Origin: Pseudomonas sp. ICMP22404
GTDB lineage: Bacteria; Pseudomonadota; Gammaproteobacteria; Pseudomonadales; Pseudomonadaceae
Length of the DNA: 64,000 bases
Reading direction: 5' to 3'
NCBI RefSeq assembly: GCF_006227205.1
Contig: NZ_VCNG01000001.1
Coordinates: 310,001-374,000, forward strand
Each line of letters opens with the position of its first letter. Position 1 is the stretch's first letter. The position numbers and the translations under genes were made by a program. This document shows, piece by piece, positions 46,518 to 57,223 of this stretch. The notes beneath the pieces are model-generated. The model saw only the letters and a list, made by a program, of their open reading frames with translations. It made no database searches and was not told where the DNA came from.

Positions 46518-48737
46518 TTAATTGACCGCCAACACCGGGCTGCTCAGGCGATCCAGCAACGTCGCCTGGGCGCTGCGCGGGTTCTGGTTGCCGGTCGGCG
46601 TGTTGCGGATGTAACGGCCGTCCGACTGCAAGCTCCAGCTGTGAGTGTTGTCGGTCAGATAGCTTTCCAACTCCTTCTTCACCCGCAGGATCAGCTTCTT
46701 GCCCTCCACCGGGAAGCAGGTCTCGACGCGCTTGTCGAGGTTGCGCTCCATCCAGTCGGCGCTGGACAGGAACATCTGCTCTTCGCCGCCGTTGAGGAAG
46801 TAGAACACCCGAGTGTGCTCCAGGAAGCGTCCGATGATCGAACGCACGTGGATGTTATGGGAAACTCCTGGGATACCCGGCCGCAGGCAGCACATGCCCC
46901 GGACCACCAGGTCGATGCGCACGCCTGATTGGCTGGCCTTGTACAGCGCGCGGATGATCTTCGGATCGGTCAGCGAGTTGAATTTGGCAATGATGTGCGC
47001 CGGTTTGCCATCCAGGGCAAATTGGGTCTCCCGGGCGATCATGTCGAGCATGCCCTTTTTCAGGGTGAACGGCGCATGCAACAGTTTCTTCATGCGCAGC
47101 GTCTTGCCCATGCCGATCAACTGGCTGAACAGCTTGCCGACGTCTTCGCACAAGGCATCGTCGGAAGTCAGGAGACTGTAGTCGGTATACAGGCGGGCGT
47201 TGGCAGCGTGGTAGTTGCCCGTGCCCAGGTGAGCATAACGTACGATCTCGCCGGCCTCACGCCGCAGGATGAGCATCATCTTGGCGTGGGTCTTGAAACC
47301 GACCACACCATAGATCACCACCGCACCGGCCGCTTGCAGACGGCTTGCCAGTTGCAGGTTGGACTCCTCATCGAAACGCGCGCGCAACTCGATCACCGCC
47401 GTGACTTCCTTGCCGTTTCGCGCCGCATCCACCAGGGCGTCGACGATTTCCGAGTTGGCGCCGCTGCGGTACAGGGTCTGGCGCACCGCCAGGACGTGAG
47501 GGTCCTTGGCGGCCTGGCGCAGCAGGTCGACCACCGGCGTGAACGACTCGAACGGGTGCAGCAACAGGATGTCCTGCTTGCTGATTACGTTGAAAATGTT
47601 CTCGCTGTTCTGGAGCAGCTTCGGGATCTGCGGCGTGAACGGCGAATATTGCAGCTCCGGATGACTGTCCAGGCCGGTAATGCTGAAGAGCCGGGTCAGG
47701 TTGACCGGACCATTGACCTGATACAGCTCGGTCTCATGCAGGTTGAACTGCTTGAGCAGGTAATCGGACAGGTGTTTCGGGCAAGTGTCGGCCACTTCCA
47801 GGCGCACCGCGTCGCCGTAGCGACGGGAGAACAGCTCGCCGCGAAGGGCGCGGGCCAGGTCTTCAACGTCCTCGGTGTCCACCGACAAATCGGCGTTACG
47901 CGTCAGGCGGAACTGGTAGCACCCCTTCACCTTCATGCCCTGGAACAGGTCATCGGCGTGAGCGTGGATCATCGACGACAGGAACACATAGTTGTCGCCA
48001 GGGCCGCCAACGTCTTCCGGCACACGGATGATGCGCGGCAACAGGCGTGGCGCGGGGATGATCGCCAGACCGGAATCGCGGCCGAAGGCGTCGATGCCTT
48101 CCAGCTCGACGATGAAGTTCAGGCTCTTGTTGACCAGCAGCGGGAACGGATGCGTCGGGTCGAGGCCGATCGGCGTGATGATCGGCGCGATCTCGTCGCG
48201 GAAATAGCGGCGCACCCAGGTCTTGAGTTTGGTGGTCCAGTAGCGGCGACGGATGAAGCGGACCTGATGCTTTTCCAGTTCCGGCAACAGGATGTCGTTG
48301 AGGATCGCGTATTGGCGGTCGACGTGACCGTGGACCAGCTCGCTGATGCGCGCCAGGGCCTGGTGGGGTTGCAGGCCATCGGCACCGGCTTGTTCACGGG
48401 CGAAGGTGATCTGTTTCTTCAGGCCGGCGACGCGAATTTCGAAGAACTCATCCAGGTTGCTGGAGAAGATCAGCAGGAACTTCAACCGCTCCAACAAAGG
48501 GTAGGACTCATCCAGCGCCTGCTCCAGTACGCGGATGTTGAACTGCAGTTGCGACAACTCGCGATGGATGTACAGGCTGCTGTCATCCAGGTTGGGAATC
48601 GCAATCGCCGGGGCCGGGGCGGGCTCGGCGGCAGCCACCGGGGGAGCGGGCTCCAGCTCCGGTGGTGTTTCAGCGATTTGCTCGACCACGGGTTGAGCGT
48701 CTTTTACGGCAACTTCAGAGAGTCCTTCGGTATTCAT
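46518..48737 (-). CDS. ppk: Polyphosphate kinase Ppk1
   Basis: A 739-residue polyphosphate kinase. After a low-complexity Pro/Ala/Glu-rich N-terminal extension of about 45 residues come the N domain ([20 protein letters not shown]), head domain, and the phospholipase-D-like C1/C2 domains with the autophosphorylated histidine in [14 protein letters not shown] and the second conserved histidine in [13 protein letters not shown]. It makes polyphosphate from ATP reversibly. It lies 17 bases downstream of hemB on the same strand, so it may be co-transcribed with it. Confidence 0.95.
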   Translation of the reverse strand: MNTEGLSEVAVKDAQPVVEQIAETPPELEPAPPVAAAEPAPAPAIAIPNLDDSSLYIHRELSQLQFNIRVLEQALDESYPLLERLKFLLIFSSNLDEFFEIRVAGLKKQITFAREQAGADGLQPHQALARISELVHGHVDRQYAILNDILLPELEKHQVRFIRRRYWTTKLKTWVRRYFRDEIAPIITPIGLDPTHPFPLLVNKSLNFIVELEGIDAFGRDSGLAIIPAPRLLPRIIRVPEDVGGPGDNYVFLSSMIHAHADDLFQGMKVKGCYQFRLTRNADLSVDTEDVEDLARALRGELFSRRYGDAVRLEVADTCPKHLSDYLLKQFNLHETELYQVNGPVNLTRLFSITGLDSHPELQYSPFTPQIPKLLQNSENIFNVISKQDILLLHPFESFTPVVDLLRQAAKDPHVLAVRQTLYRSGANSEIVDALVDAARNGKEVTAVIELRARFDEESNLQLASRLQAAGAVVIYGVVGFKTHAKMMLILRREAGEIVRYAHLGTGNYHAANARLYTDYSLLTSDDALCEDVGKLFSQLIGMGKTLRMKKLLHAPFTLKKGMLDMIARETQFALDGKPAHIIAKFNSLTDPKIIRALYKASQSGVRIDLVVRGMCCLRPGIPGVSHNIHVRSIIGRFLEHTRVFYFLNGGEEQMFLSSADWMERNLDKRVETCFPVEGKKLILRVKKELESYLTDNTHSWSLQSDGRYIRNTPTGNQNPRSAQATLLDRLSSPVLAVN

Positions 48738-48754
48738 CGCAAGTTCCTGGGAGG

Positions 48755-49786
<1,032 letters not shown>

Positions 49787-49971
49787 CTAACGGGCGAGCG
49801 TGACAGTTATAAGCGGCCATTATGACCAACATATGACAGTTATGTGCACCTGTGACCTGTCGTCGCAGTTATTGTGGTTGTAGGAAATGTTCACGTCGAG
49901 ACACATTTCGACACTTTCCTGAATGTGCCCGAAGGGTTAGGCTGCGCGTTCATTTCGCCAGCACCCAGACA

Positions 49972-50625
49972 ATGCTCCAGCAATTTCTACATGACTTCGG
50001 CTATCTGGCCCTTTTTATCGGCACGTTCTTCGAAGGCGAAACCATCCTCGTGCTCGCAGGTTTCCTGGCGTTCCGTGGCTACATGGACATCAATCTCGTA
50101 GTGGTCGTGGCATTCTGCGGCAGCTACGCAGGTGATCAGCTGTGGTATTTCCTGGGACGCAAGCACGGGCGCAAGCTGCTGGCGCGCAAGCCTCGCTGGC
50201 AACTGATGGGCGATCGCGCGCTGGAGCACATCCGCAAGCATCCGGACATCTGGGTCCTGAGCTTTCGCTTCGTCTATGGCTTGCGTACGGTGATGCCGGT
50301 GGCGATCGGCCTGTCAGGCTATCCGCCGGGGCGTTACCTGCTGCTCAACGGCATTGGCGCGGCGATCTGGGCGACCGCACTGGCCGCCGCCGCCTATCAC
50401 TTCGGCGCCGTGCTCGAAGGCATGCTGGGCAGTATCAAGAAATATGAATTGTGGGTACTCGGCGCGTTGCTGTTGCTGGGCTTGTGCCTGTGGTTGCGTC
50501 GACGCATCAAGAATGCGCGACTGGCGAAAAAAGTCCTCGAAGCCGAACGGCTTGAGCGCGCCACCGCTGGCAAACCTACGACACCAACCGAGCAAACCGG
50601 TTGCGACAGTAATAGAGTCCCATGA
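49972..50625 (+). CDS. DedA family membrane protein
   Basis: A 217-residue SNARE-associated/DedA (VTT) protein with several membrane segments. The diagnostic re-entrant regions are FGYLALFIGTFFEGETILVLAG and RFVYGLRTVMPVAIGLSGYP (with F-R-x3-G-x-R). Family members act as phospholipid or undecaprenyl-phosphate flippases and affect envelope integrity. ATG 49972 is chosen because upstream open sequence is not conserved-looking. Its last 50 bases overlap the end of the convergent desaturase-family gene. Confidence 0.9.
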   Translation: MLQQFLHDFGYLALFIGTFFEGETILVLAGFLAFRGYMDINLVVVVAFCGSYAGDQLWYFLGRKHGRKLLARKPRWQLMGDRALEHIRKHPDIWVLSFRFVYGLRTVMPVAIGLSGYPPGRYLLLNGIGAAIWATALAAAAYHFGAVLEGMLGSIKKYELWVLGALLLLGLCLWLRRRIKNARLAKKVLEAERLERATAGKPTTPTEQTGCDSNRVP

Positions 50626-51811
50626 GGCTGAGCAGGCTGTAGCTGAGCAAGCCGACCCAGGCCACGGGGCCGTCCGGCCACAATCCGGCCAGCGGCGCCA
50701 GCCATACCAGCGGCAGGTTCGAGGCCAGCCGCAACAGCTCCAGCCTCAGCGCCCACGGGCGATTCTCCAGGGCCACGCCCAATACGAACAGACCGAACGC
50801 CACCGCGCCCCATCCCAGCAACAAGGCGGCGATGGGCAGGCTGTTCTCCAGGTTCATCAAATAACTGCCCAACGCGATGTAGAAGCAGAACTGCAGCGCC
50901 ACGTAGCCCTGCTGGCGTCCGTCCAGCGGCACTTCGAATTTGCGGAAACGGCTCAGGTCCGGTTTGTTCAGTGGGTATCTCACCGCCACGTCTGCCGGTC
51001 GCCACCCCGTGGGCATGAACCAGATCCGCACCTTGTCCCACCAGTGTCCGGCCCGTCGGGCATCCGTCCACAACTGCACATAGAACTGCACGTTGGCCCA
51101 CAACGGATTCCAACTCGCCAGCGGCGTGGTGACGCCAAAAATCAGCGGCTCGCGGTCGTCTTCCTCCTGGAAGGTGCCGAACAGACGGTCCCAAATAATG
51201 AACACCCCGCCATAGTTGCGATCCATGTAGAGAGGGTTCTGCGCATGGTGAGCACGATGATTGGACGGCGTGACGAAGCACCACTCCAGCCAGCCCAGCT
51301 TGGGAATGTGCTGGGTGTGTACCCAGAACTGGTACAGCAGGTTCAGCGCCGCAACGCTGACGAACACCGTCAGCGGCACGCCCAGCACCGCCAGCGGCAG
51401 GTAGAACACCCAACTCAACAGGAACCCGGTACTGGTCTGGCGCAGCGCCGTGGAGAGGTTGTAGTCCTCGCTCTGGTGATGCACCGAATGAGCCGCCCAG
51501 AGGATGTTGCGCTCATGGCCCATGCGATGCAGCCAGTAGTAGCAGAAGTCATAGAACACGAAGGCAAACGCCCAGACCCAGGCCTGGTCGGCAGGCAACC
51601 GGACAAGAGCAAGGTGTTCCAAGGCAAAGGCGTAACTCACCAGCCCCACACCCTTGGTCAGCAGGCCCGTGGTGGTCGACAACACACCAGTGCTCAGGCT
51701 GTTGATCGCATCGGCCAGGCGGTAATGACTCTCACCGCGCCGGCGATCGGCCAGCAGCTCGACAGCGATCAGCACGAAGAAGAACGGCACGGCATACAAA
51801 ATGAAATTCAT
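50576..51811 (-). CDS. Sterol desaturase/fatty acid hydroxylase family membrane protein
   Basis: A 411-residue integral membrane protein with the histidine clusters of the di-iron hydroxylase superfamily: HRMGHE (near residue 90), HSVHHQSEDYN (near 105) and SNHRAHHAQN (near 185), plus C-terminal hydrophobic segments absent from minimal members. Substrate is unknown (lipid or sterol-like). A single gene convergent with dedA, overlapping it by 50 bases at the 3' end. Confidence 0.88.
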   Translation of the reverse strand: MNFILYAVPFFFVLIAVELLADRRRGESHYRLADAINSLSTGVLSTTTGLLTKGVGLVSYAFALEHLALVRLPADQAWVWAFAFVFYDFCYYWLHRMGHERNILWAAHSVHHQSEDYNLSTALRQTSTGFLLSWVFYLPLAVLGVPLTVFVSVAALNLLYQFWVHTQHIPKLGWLEWCFVTPSNHRAHHAQNPLYMDRNYGGVFIIWDRLFGTFQEEDDREPLIFGVTTPLASWNPLWANVQFYVQLWTDARRAGHWWDKVRIWFMPTGWRPADVAVRYPLNKPDLSRFRKFEVPLDGRQQGYVALQFCFYIALGSYLMNLENSLPIAALLLGWGAVAFGLFVLGVALENRPWALRLELLRLASNLPLVWLAPLAGLWPDGPVAWVGLLSYSLLSLMGLYYCRNRFARLVS

Positions 51812-51924
51812 GCTGCGATCCGGGCAGGAGATAGTCGGCAGATTAGGTTTAGCCGCCGGATAACCCTATGGCAACGAGTGACAAATTAGTGGACATTTAA
51901 CGCCATGAATCTGGAGAAAAACCC

Positions 51925-52593
51925 ATGAGCAAAAAAGTTGCAGTGATCCTTTCCGGCTGTGGCGTGTACGACGGCGCCGAGATCCACGAAAGCGTGATCA
52001 CCCTGCTGCGCCTGGACCAACGCGGCGCGCAGGTCCAGTGCTTCGCCCCCAACATTGCCCAACTGCATGTGATCAATCACCTGACCGGTGAAGAAATGCC
52101 CGAAAGCCGCAACGTGCTGGTGGAGTCGGCGCGGATCGCCCGCGGTAACGTGAAGGACTTGCGCGACGCCAGGGTCGAGGATTTCGACGCCCTGATCGTA
52201 CCTGGCGGTTTCGGTTCGGCGAAGAACCTCTCCAACTTCGCCGTCGAAGGCGCGGATTGCACCGTCCAACCCGAACTCCTGGCGTTGACCGAAGCCTTCG
52301 CCGAGGCCGGCAAGCCGGTGGGCCTGATCTGTATTTCCCCGGCCCTGGCGGCGAAAATCTATGGCCCTGGCGTGACCTGCACCATCGGCACGGATGTCGA
52401 TACCGCTGCCGCCGTGACCAAAATGGGCGGCACTCACGAAGATTGCGCCGTCACCGACATCGTTGAAGACCGCGCGCGCAGGTTGGTCAGCACCCCGGCC
52501 TACATGCTGGCGCAGAACATCAGCGAAGCGGCCTCGGGGATCAACAAACTGGTGGATCGGATACTCGAGCTCACCCACGAAAACGATGCCTGA
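51925..52593 (+). CDS. elbB: ElbB, DJ-1/PfpI-like isoprenoid biosynthesis protein
   Basis: A 222-residue class I glutamine-amidotransferase-like protein. It starts MSKKVAVILSGCGVYDGAEI and carries VPGGFGSAKNL and the nucleophile-elbow cysteine in PVGLICISPALAAK. E. coli ElbB was described as glyoxalase-like and first noticed for effects on carotenoid (isoprenoid) yield. Good GGAGAAAAACCC ribosome-binding site. Followed by a REP pair. Confidence 0.92.
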   Translation: MSKKVAVILSGCGVYDGAEIHESVITLLRLDQRGAQVQCFAPNIAQLHVINHLTGEEMPESRNVLVESARIARGNVKDLRDARVEDFDALIVPGGFGSAKNLSNFAVEGADCTVQPELLALTEAFAEAGKPVGLICISPALAAKIYGPGVTCTIGTDVDTAAAVTKMGGTHEDCAVTDIVEDRARRLVSTPAYMLAQNISEAASGINKLVDRILELTHENDA

Positions 52594-52609
52594 GCAACAC
52601 CCAGCCAAT

Positions 52610-52697
52610 GTGGGAGCGAGCCTGCTCGCGATAGCGTCGGTTCAGTTGATACTTTGGTTAGCTGACACACCGCCATCGCGAGCAGGCTCGCTCCCAC
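52610..52697. repeat. REP pair (REPIN-like)
   Basis: Inverted REP arms with a 40-base spacer ending AGCTGACACACCGCC, closely matching the spacer at 18610-18696. Located between convergent elbB and DUF188 genes. Confidence 0.87.
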
Positions 52698-52709
52698 AAA
52701 TGAACAGTG

Positions 52710-53171
52710 TCAGGCTCCAGACATCCGGCTCAAGCGCGTGAGGATCCGATCCAACGCATTGGCGAACCCTTGCTTGTCCCGCTCGCTATAGGCCGCAGGA
52801 CCGCCACCCATCTGGCCCTGCTCACGCAAATCGGTGAACAGGTTGCGCACCGCCAGCCGGTCCCCCATGTTCTGCGCGTTGAACTCCTTGCCGCGCGGGT
52901 CCAGGGCGGCGACCCCCTTCTTCACCAACCGGTCGGCCAGGGGGACGTCGCTGCAGATCACCAGCTCACCCGGGCCCGCGTGCTCCACCAGATAGTCGTC
53001 CGCCGCGTCAGGGCCGCTGGGGACCACGATCAACTTGACGCAGGCCAGGCTTGGCTTGATCTGCGGTTGCCCGGCCACCAGCACCACCTCGAACTGGCGC
53101 TTCAAGGCGAACTTGACCACCAGCTCCTTCGCTGCCTTGGGACAGGCGTCGGCGTCGATCCAGACACGCAT
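52710..53171 (-). CDS. YaiI/YqxD (DUF188) family protein
   Basis: A 153-residue NYN/PIN-like protein: MRVWIDADACPKAAKELVVK, VVPSGPDAADDYLVEHAGPGELVICSDVPLA and LDPRGKEFNAQN. The conserved acidic residues suggest a nuclease fold, but no activity is established for the family. The ATG overlaps the stop of the iron permease by one base (TGATG), so it is translationally coupled to it; a longer upstream frame lies inside that gene. Confidence 0.88.
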   Translation of the reverse strand: MRVWIDADACPKAAKELVVKFALKRQFEVVLVAGQPQIKPSLACVKLIVVPSGPDAADDYLVEHAGPGELVICSDVPLADRLVKKGVAALDPRGKEFNAQNMGDRLAVRNLFTDLREQGQMGGGPAAYSERDKQGFANALDRILTRLSRMSGA

Positions 53172-55069
53172 CAGGACACCTGCACCCTGCGCTTCTCCGC
53201 CACCCAACTGCGACCATACAGCACGACAATCGCCAGGATCGCGATCACTTGAGCAGTCAGCGAATAAGCATCGGCGTGAATACCCAGCCAATCGAAATCG
53301 AAGAACGCCACCGGACGGGTGCCAAAGATCCCGGCTTCCTGCAGGGCCTTCACGCCATGTCCGGCGAAGACCACCGACAGCGCGCACAACAACGCGGCGT
53401 TGATGCTGAAGAACAGCGCCAATGGCAGTCGTGCCGACCCGCGCAGAATCACCCAGGCCAGTCCTACCAGCAGCACCAGCGCTGTAGCGCCACCGGCCAG
53501 CACGGCGTTATGCCCGGCGGGACCGGCTTGCAGCCACAGGGTTTCGTAGAACAGGATCACTTCGAACAGTTCGCGATAGACCGAGAAGAACGCCAGGACG
53601 GCGAAGCCGAAACGGCCACCACCACCGACCAGGCTGCTCTTGATGTAATCCTGCCAGGCCGCCGCGTGACGGCGGTCGTGCATCCACACCCCCAACCACA
53701 ACACCATCACACTGGCGAACAACGCTGTCGCACCTTCAAGCAATTCACGCTGGGAACCGCTCACGTCGATCACATAGGCAGCCAGACCCCAGGTCGCCAG
53801 ACCGGCCAGCAGCGCCAGGCCCCAACCCGCGTTGACGCTGCGAACCGCCGACTCCTGGCCGGTGTTGCGCAGGAAGGCCAGGATCGCCGCCAGCACCAGG
53901 ATCGCTTCCAGTCCTTCGCGCAACAGGATCAGTAACCCCGAGATGTAACTCAGCGACCAGCTCAGACCATCCCCGCCCAGCAGCCCCGCCGAGGCCTTCA
54001 GCTTGGCCTTGGCCGCATTCAGACGCTGTTCGGCCTGCTCCACCGGCAAGCCGTCCTGCAGGGACTGACGGTAAGCCATCAGGGCCTTTTCAGTGTCCTT
54101 GCGCACAACGGCATCGACGTTATCCAACGAGCTTTCCACCAGCTCGAAGCCTTCCAGGTACGCCGCTACCGACAAGTCATAGGCCTGGTCGTGATCACCG
54201 GCACGATAGGCCGCGATGCTCTTGTCCAGGGTGGCGGCGGTGTAGTCGAGCAACTGCGCCGGGCCACGCTGTACCTGCGGCGGCTGGGCACGCTGGGCGC
54301 GGAACGTTGCGGCCGTAGCGGGGCCCTGGGCCGCCAGCACTTCAGCCGGGGTCTGGCGGGCCAGATCGGCAAGGTTGAAGGTCTGTTCGCTTTTGGCCGC
54401 TGCCGGGTCGACACTGAAACCGGCGATGTAGGTGGCCAGGTCCCACCGCTGACGCTCATCGAGCTGATCGGCGAAGGCCGGCATGTCGGTCCCTTCGATG
54501 CCCATGCCGAGGGTGTTGTAGATCGCGTAGAGGCTCAGGTGATCGAGACGTTGACCGTCGCGCAGATTGGAAGGCGCCGGCACCAGACCGACACCGGCAG
54601 GGCCGTCGCCGGCGCCGCTGTCACCGTGGCACACCGAACAGTTCTGGGCATACAGCGGCGCACCGCGGGTCGGGTCCGGAGTAATGACCGGCGCCTGGCT
54701 GACTTCATAGGCCACCGCCAGCTTCGCCCCCAATTGGCGCGCCAGGCGGGCGACATCACCGCCGTCCTGATGCTGGGTGATCGCTTGGCGCAAGGCAGCG
54801 ATGCCCTGTGTGAGCTCAGCCTTTTCCGGCTTGGCCGGCAGCGCAACGATCAGCCCTTCCAGCACCTGGGTGAATTCCAACTGCTCGCGATACTCGGACT
54901 CGTCGATGACCTTGCCCGCTTCGACGGTCTCCGGGTAATCCGCCCCGATGTAATCCAGCAAGTGCAGCGCCTGGGGAGCGCCTTCAACGGTGTTGGCCAG
55001 CAATGGATTGCTGCACAGGGCAAGCAGCGGCAGTGCAAGCCAGGCCAGAAAACGAAGCGAGGCAATCAT
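53171..55069 (-). CDS. Cytochrome c-FTR1 family iron permease
   Basis: A 632-residue fusion. Signal peptide (1 to about 25), a helical periplasmic region, a class I cytochrome c domain with haem site C144-S-V-C147-H148 and probable axial Met196, a helical linker (about 275-365), and a C-terminal FTR1 permease with seven or so helices. Three R-E-x-x-E motifs are visible: REGLE (384-388), RELLE (441-445) and RELFE (499-503); the first and third are the iron-transit motifs of FTR1. The haem domain probably couples iron oxidation to uptake. First gene of a pair with the DUF188 gene. Confidence 0.88.
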   Translation of the reverse strand: MIASLRFLAWLALPLLALCSNPLLANTVEGAPQALHLLDYIGADYPETVEAGKVIDESEYREQLEFTQVLEGLIVALPAKPEKAELTQGIAALRQAITQHQDGGDVARLARQLGAKLAVAYEVSQAPVITPDPTRGAPLYAQNCSVCHGDSGAGDGPAGVGLVPAPSNLRDGQRLDHLSLYAIYNTLGMGIEGTDMPAFADQLDERQRWDLATYIAGFSVDPAAAKSEQTFNLADLARQTPAEVLAAQGPATAATFRAQRAQPPQVQRGPAQLLDYTAATLDKSIAAYRAGDHDQAYDLSVAAYLEGFELVESSLDNVDAVVRKDTEKALMAYRQSLQDGLPVEQAEQRLNAAKAKLKASAGLLGGDGLSWSLSYISGLLILLREGLEAILVLAAILAFLRNTGQESAVRSVNAGWGLALLAGLATWGLAAYVIDVSGSQRELLEGATALFASVMVLWLGVWMHDRRHAAAWQDYIKSSLVGGGGRFGFAVLAFFSVYRELFEVILFYETLWLQAGPAGHNAVLAGGATALVLLVGLAWVILRGSARLPLALFFSINAALLCALSVVFAGHGVKALQEAGIFGTRPVAFFDFDWLGIHADAYSLTAQVIAILAIVVLYGRSWVAEKRRVQVS

Positions 55070-55219
55070 GAATGACTCTCAATTGGAAATAAGAAGTAAC
55101 ACATTGTTCACTTACACGGACTTTGGCTCAAGAGCGAATGTGCTGTGGTCGCGCATTTTCATCGGATTTTCATGCTTTGGAAGTGATGTCACAAAAACAG
55201 CGCTTCGAGATTAAAAAGC

Positions 55220-55248
55220 CATTACATAGCGAACGGCCATGTCTATAA
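55220..55248 (+). promoter_or_regulatory. Promoter of the lipoprotein operon
   Basis: ATTACA, 17 bases, TATAAT (perfect -10), about 135 bases before the first gene. It lies in the 312-base gap between the FTR1 and COG3014 genes, which otherwise holds the divergent FTR1 promoter region and no gene. Confidence 0.65.
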
Positions 55249-55381
55249 TCGCGCCGCCTTCTTATAAGAACTTGGCATAAAAGCTCCTCCGGTTATGAGG
55301 AACCGATAGCGTCCCGACGCCGTCCGTGGATCGACCCAGCCCGACCCGCTCACCTGGCTGTTACTCAGGGAAGAAATGTTC

Positions 55382-56779
55382 ATGGCCTCCCGTGCCGTTT
55401 TTTCGATCGCCCTCGGTGCGATCACCTTGCTGTCCGGCTGCTCGGTTTTTCGCAACTACGACAGTGAACTGACCCAGACCAATCAACAGCTGGCGTCCGG
55501 CAACGTCGACGCTGCATTGACCCTGCTGGACAAGAACAACACCAGTCAAGACCGGGATCTGCTGTATTACTTTGAAAAAGGTGAGCTGCTACGGGCCAAA
55601 GGCGATCTGTCCGGCAGCCAGGCGGCCTGGACCAGCGCCGACCGGCAAGTCGGCCAGTGGGAAGATGCGGTCAAGCTCGATACCGCCAAGTACGTGGCGC
55701 AGTTCGGCAGTTTCCTGGTCAACGATAAGGTCCGGCGCTACGAGGGCTACGATTACGAAAAGGTCATGCTGACCACGCAGATGGCCCTGAATCTGCTGGC
55801 CGTAAATGACTTCGACGGTGCCCGGACCCAGATCAAGAAGACCCACGAGCGCGAAGCGGTGATTGCCGATTTGCGGGACAAGGAATACCTCAAGCGCGAG
55901 GAAGAGGCTGAGCAGCAAGGGGTCAAGACCGAGTACAAAGACCTCCAGGGTTACCCGGTGGCCAGCCTCGACGCTCCGGAAGTGGTGGGTCTGAAAAACA
56001 GCTACCAGAGCGCGTTCAGCCACTATCTGGCCGGTTTCGTCTACGAAGCCCTGGGGGAAAAAGACCTGGCCGCACCGGGTTATCGCAAGGCTGCCGAGCT
56101 GCGTCCCAACACCCCCTTGTTGGAACAGGCACTGCTCAACCTGGACAAGCCTGCCGCCAAGGACGATGACAGCGACATCCTGATCGTGGTGCAAAGCGGC
56201 CTGGCGCCGTCCCGTGACTCGATCCGCATCCCCCTGCCCTTGCCTATCAGCGGCCACCTCGTGATCACGCCGCTGTCGTTCCCGGTGATCAAGCCCGACA
56301 CCTCCACCGCCACCTTCGCCCAGATCGGCGTCGATGGCCGCCAGATGGATCTGACCCAGCTCAACAGCATCACTGCCATGTCCCGCCGCGCCCTTCGCGA
56401 CGACATGCCCGGCATCATCCTGCGCACCACCGTGCGAGCCGTCACCCGTGGCGTGGCGCAAAAGCAGATCAACGATACCAATCCGTTGGCCGGCCTGGCC
56501 GTGGGCCTCACCTCGGCCGTGCTCGAAGGCGCCGATACCCGGACCTGGCGCACCCTGCCGGATTACACCCAGGTGGTGCGCCTGCGTCTGAAGAAAGGCG
56601 AGCACCAGGTCACCCTGCCCAACGCGGTAGGCGGCTCGGTGGTCAAGGTGGTCGTCGACCAGCGCTACCAGGTGGTGACTCTGCGGGCCGTGGGCAATCA
56701 GGTCTTTACCGGTGGCCTAGCCGCCCGAGTGACGCCGAATGCTAATCCGACCGCCGTCGCCAGCCTCAAACAACCTTAA
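55382..56779 (+). CDS. COG3014-type lipoprotein with TPR-like repeats
   Basis: A 465-residue lipoprotein. Signal peptide with lipobox LLSGC (lipidated Cys20), then helical TPR-like repeats (about 30-260; e.g. YYFEKGELLRAKGDLSGSQ, AGFVYEALGEKDLAAPGYRKA) and a C-terminal region of beta strands with RRALRDDMPGIILRTTVRAVTRG. Of two close ATGs, the second (55382) is correctly spaced from GGGAAG. It opens a four-gene operon with YcfL-, LpoB- and CsgG-like proteins, so an outer-membrane or peptidoglycan-linked assembly role is likely; function is not established. Confidence 0.85.
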   Translation: MASRAVFSIALGAITLLSGCSVFRNYDSELTQTNQQLASGNVDAALTLLDKNNTSQDRDLLYYFEKGELLRAKGDLSGSQAAWTSADRQVGQWEDAVKLDTAKYVAQFGSFLVNDKVRRYEGYDYEKVMLTTQMALNLLAVNDFDGARTQIKKTHEREAVIADLRDKEYLKREEEAEQQGVKTEYKDLQGYPVASLDAPEVVGLKNSYQSAFSHYLAGFVYEALGEKDLAAPGYRKAAELRPNTPLLEQALLNLDKPAAKDDDSDILIVVQSGLAPSRDSIRIPLPLPISGHLVITPLSFPVIKPDTSTATFAQIGVDGRQMDLTQLNSITAMSRRALRDDMPGIILRTTVRAVTRGVAQKQINDTNPLAGLAVGLTSAVLEGADTRTWRTLPDYTQVVRLRLKKGEHQVTLPNAVGGSVVKVVVDQRYQVVTLRAVGNQVFTGGLAARVTPNANPTAVASLKQP

Positions 56780-56797
56780 GAACGGAGTCTTGTTCAC

Positions 56798-57169
56798 ATG
56801 CGTTTAAAACTGATCGCCGTCGGCGCTCTGGCCTTGCTGGCCGGCTGCACCACCCCGCCCCCCCCTGCGCCGGGCAGCGCCGCGAGCAAGGTCGTGGCGA
56901 TGGGCAAGACAAAGAATATCGTGGTCGGTGCCATGCGCGTGGCCCGGGAAAACGGCTACATGACCGTCAATGTGCAGTTGAGCAACACCAGCTACAACAA
57001 CCAGACGATGTACTACCGCTTTGCCTGGCTGGGGCCTGAAGGCTTTCCGATTGCCGAAGAGGAAACCTGGAAAAGCCTGACACTGTATGGCGAACAAACC
57101 AGCTTCCTGCCGGCCATCGCGCCGACACCCAAGGCCGTGGACTTCCGGTTGGAAATCAATACGCCTTGA
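56798..57169 (+). CDS. YcfL family lipoprotein
   Basis: A 123-residue lipoprotein. Lipobox LLAGC (Cys17) followed by a proline-rich linker, then the YcfL (DUF1425) beta-sandwich with MTVNVQLSNTSYNNQTMYYRFAW-type strands. In E. coli ycfL is next to lpoB, as here. It lies 18 bases after the previous gene. Role unknown, presumably at the outer membrane. Confidence 0.85.
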   Translation: MRLKLIAVGALALLAGCTTPPPPAPGSAASKVVAMGKTKNIVVGAMRVARENGYMTVNVQLSNTSYNNQTMYYRFAWLGPEGFPIAEEETWKSLTLYGEQTSFLPAIAPTPKAVDFRLEINTP

Positions 57170-57223
57170 GCCTGATGACCGACATCTCGCGTTAACCCTT
57201 TTTCAGCTTTAGAGAGCGCTTCC

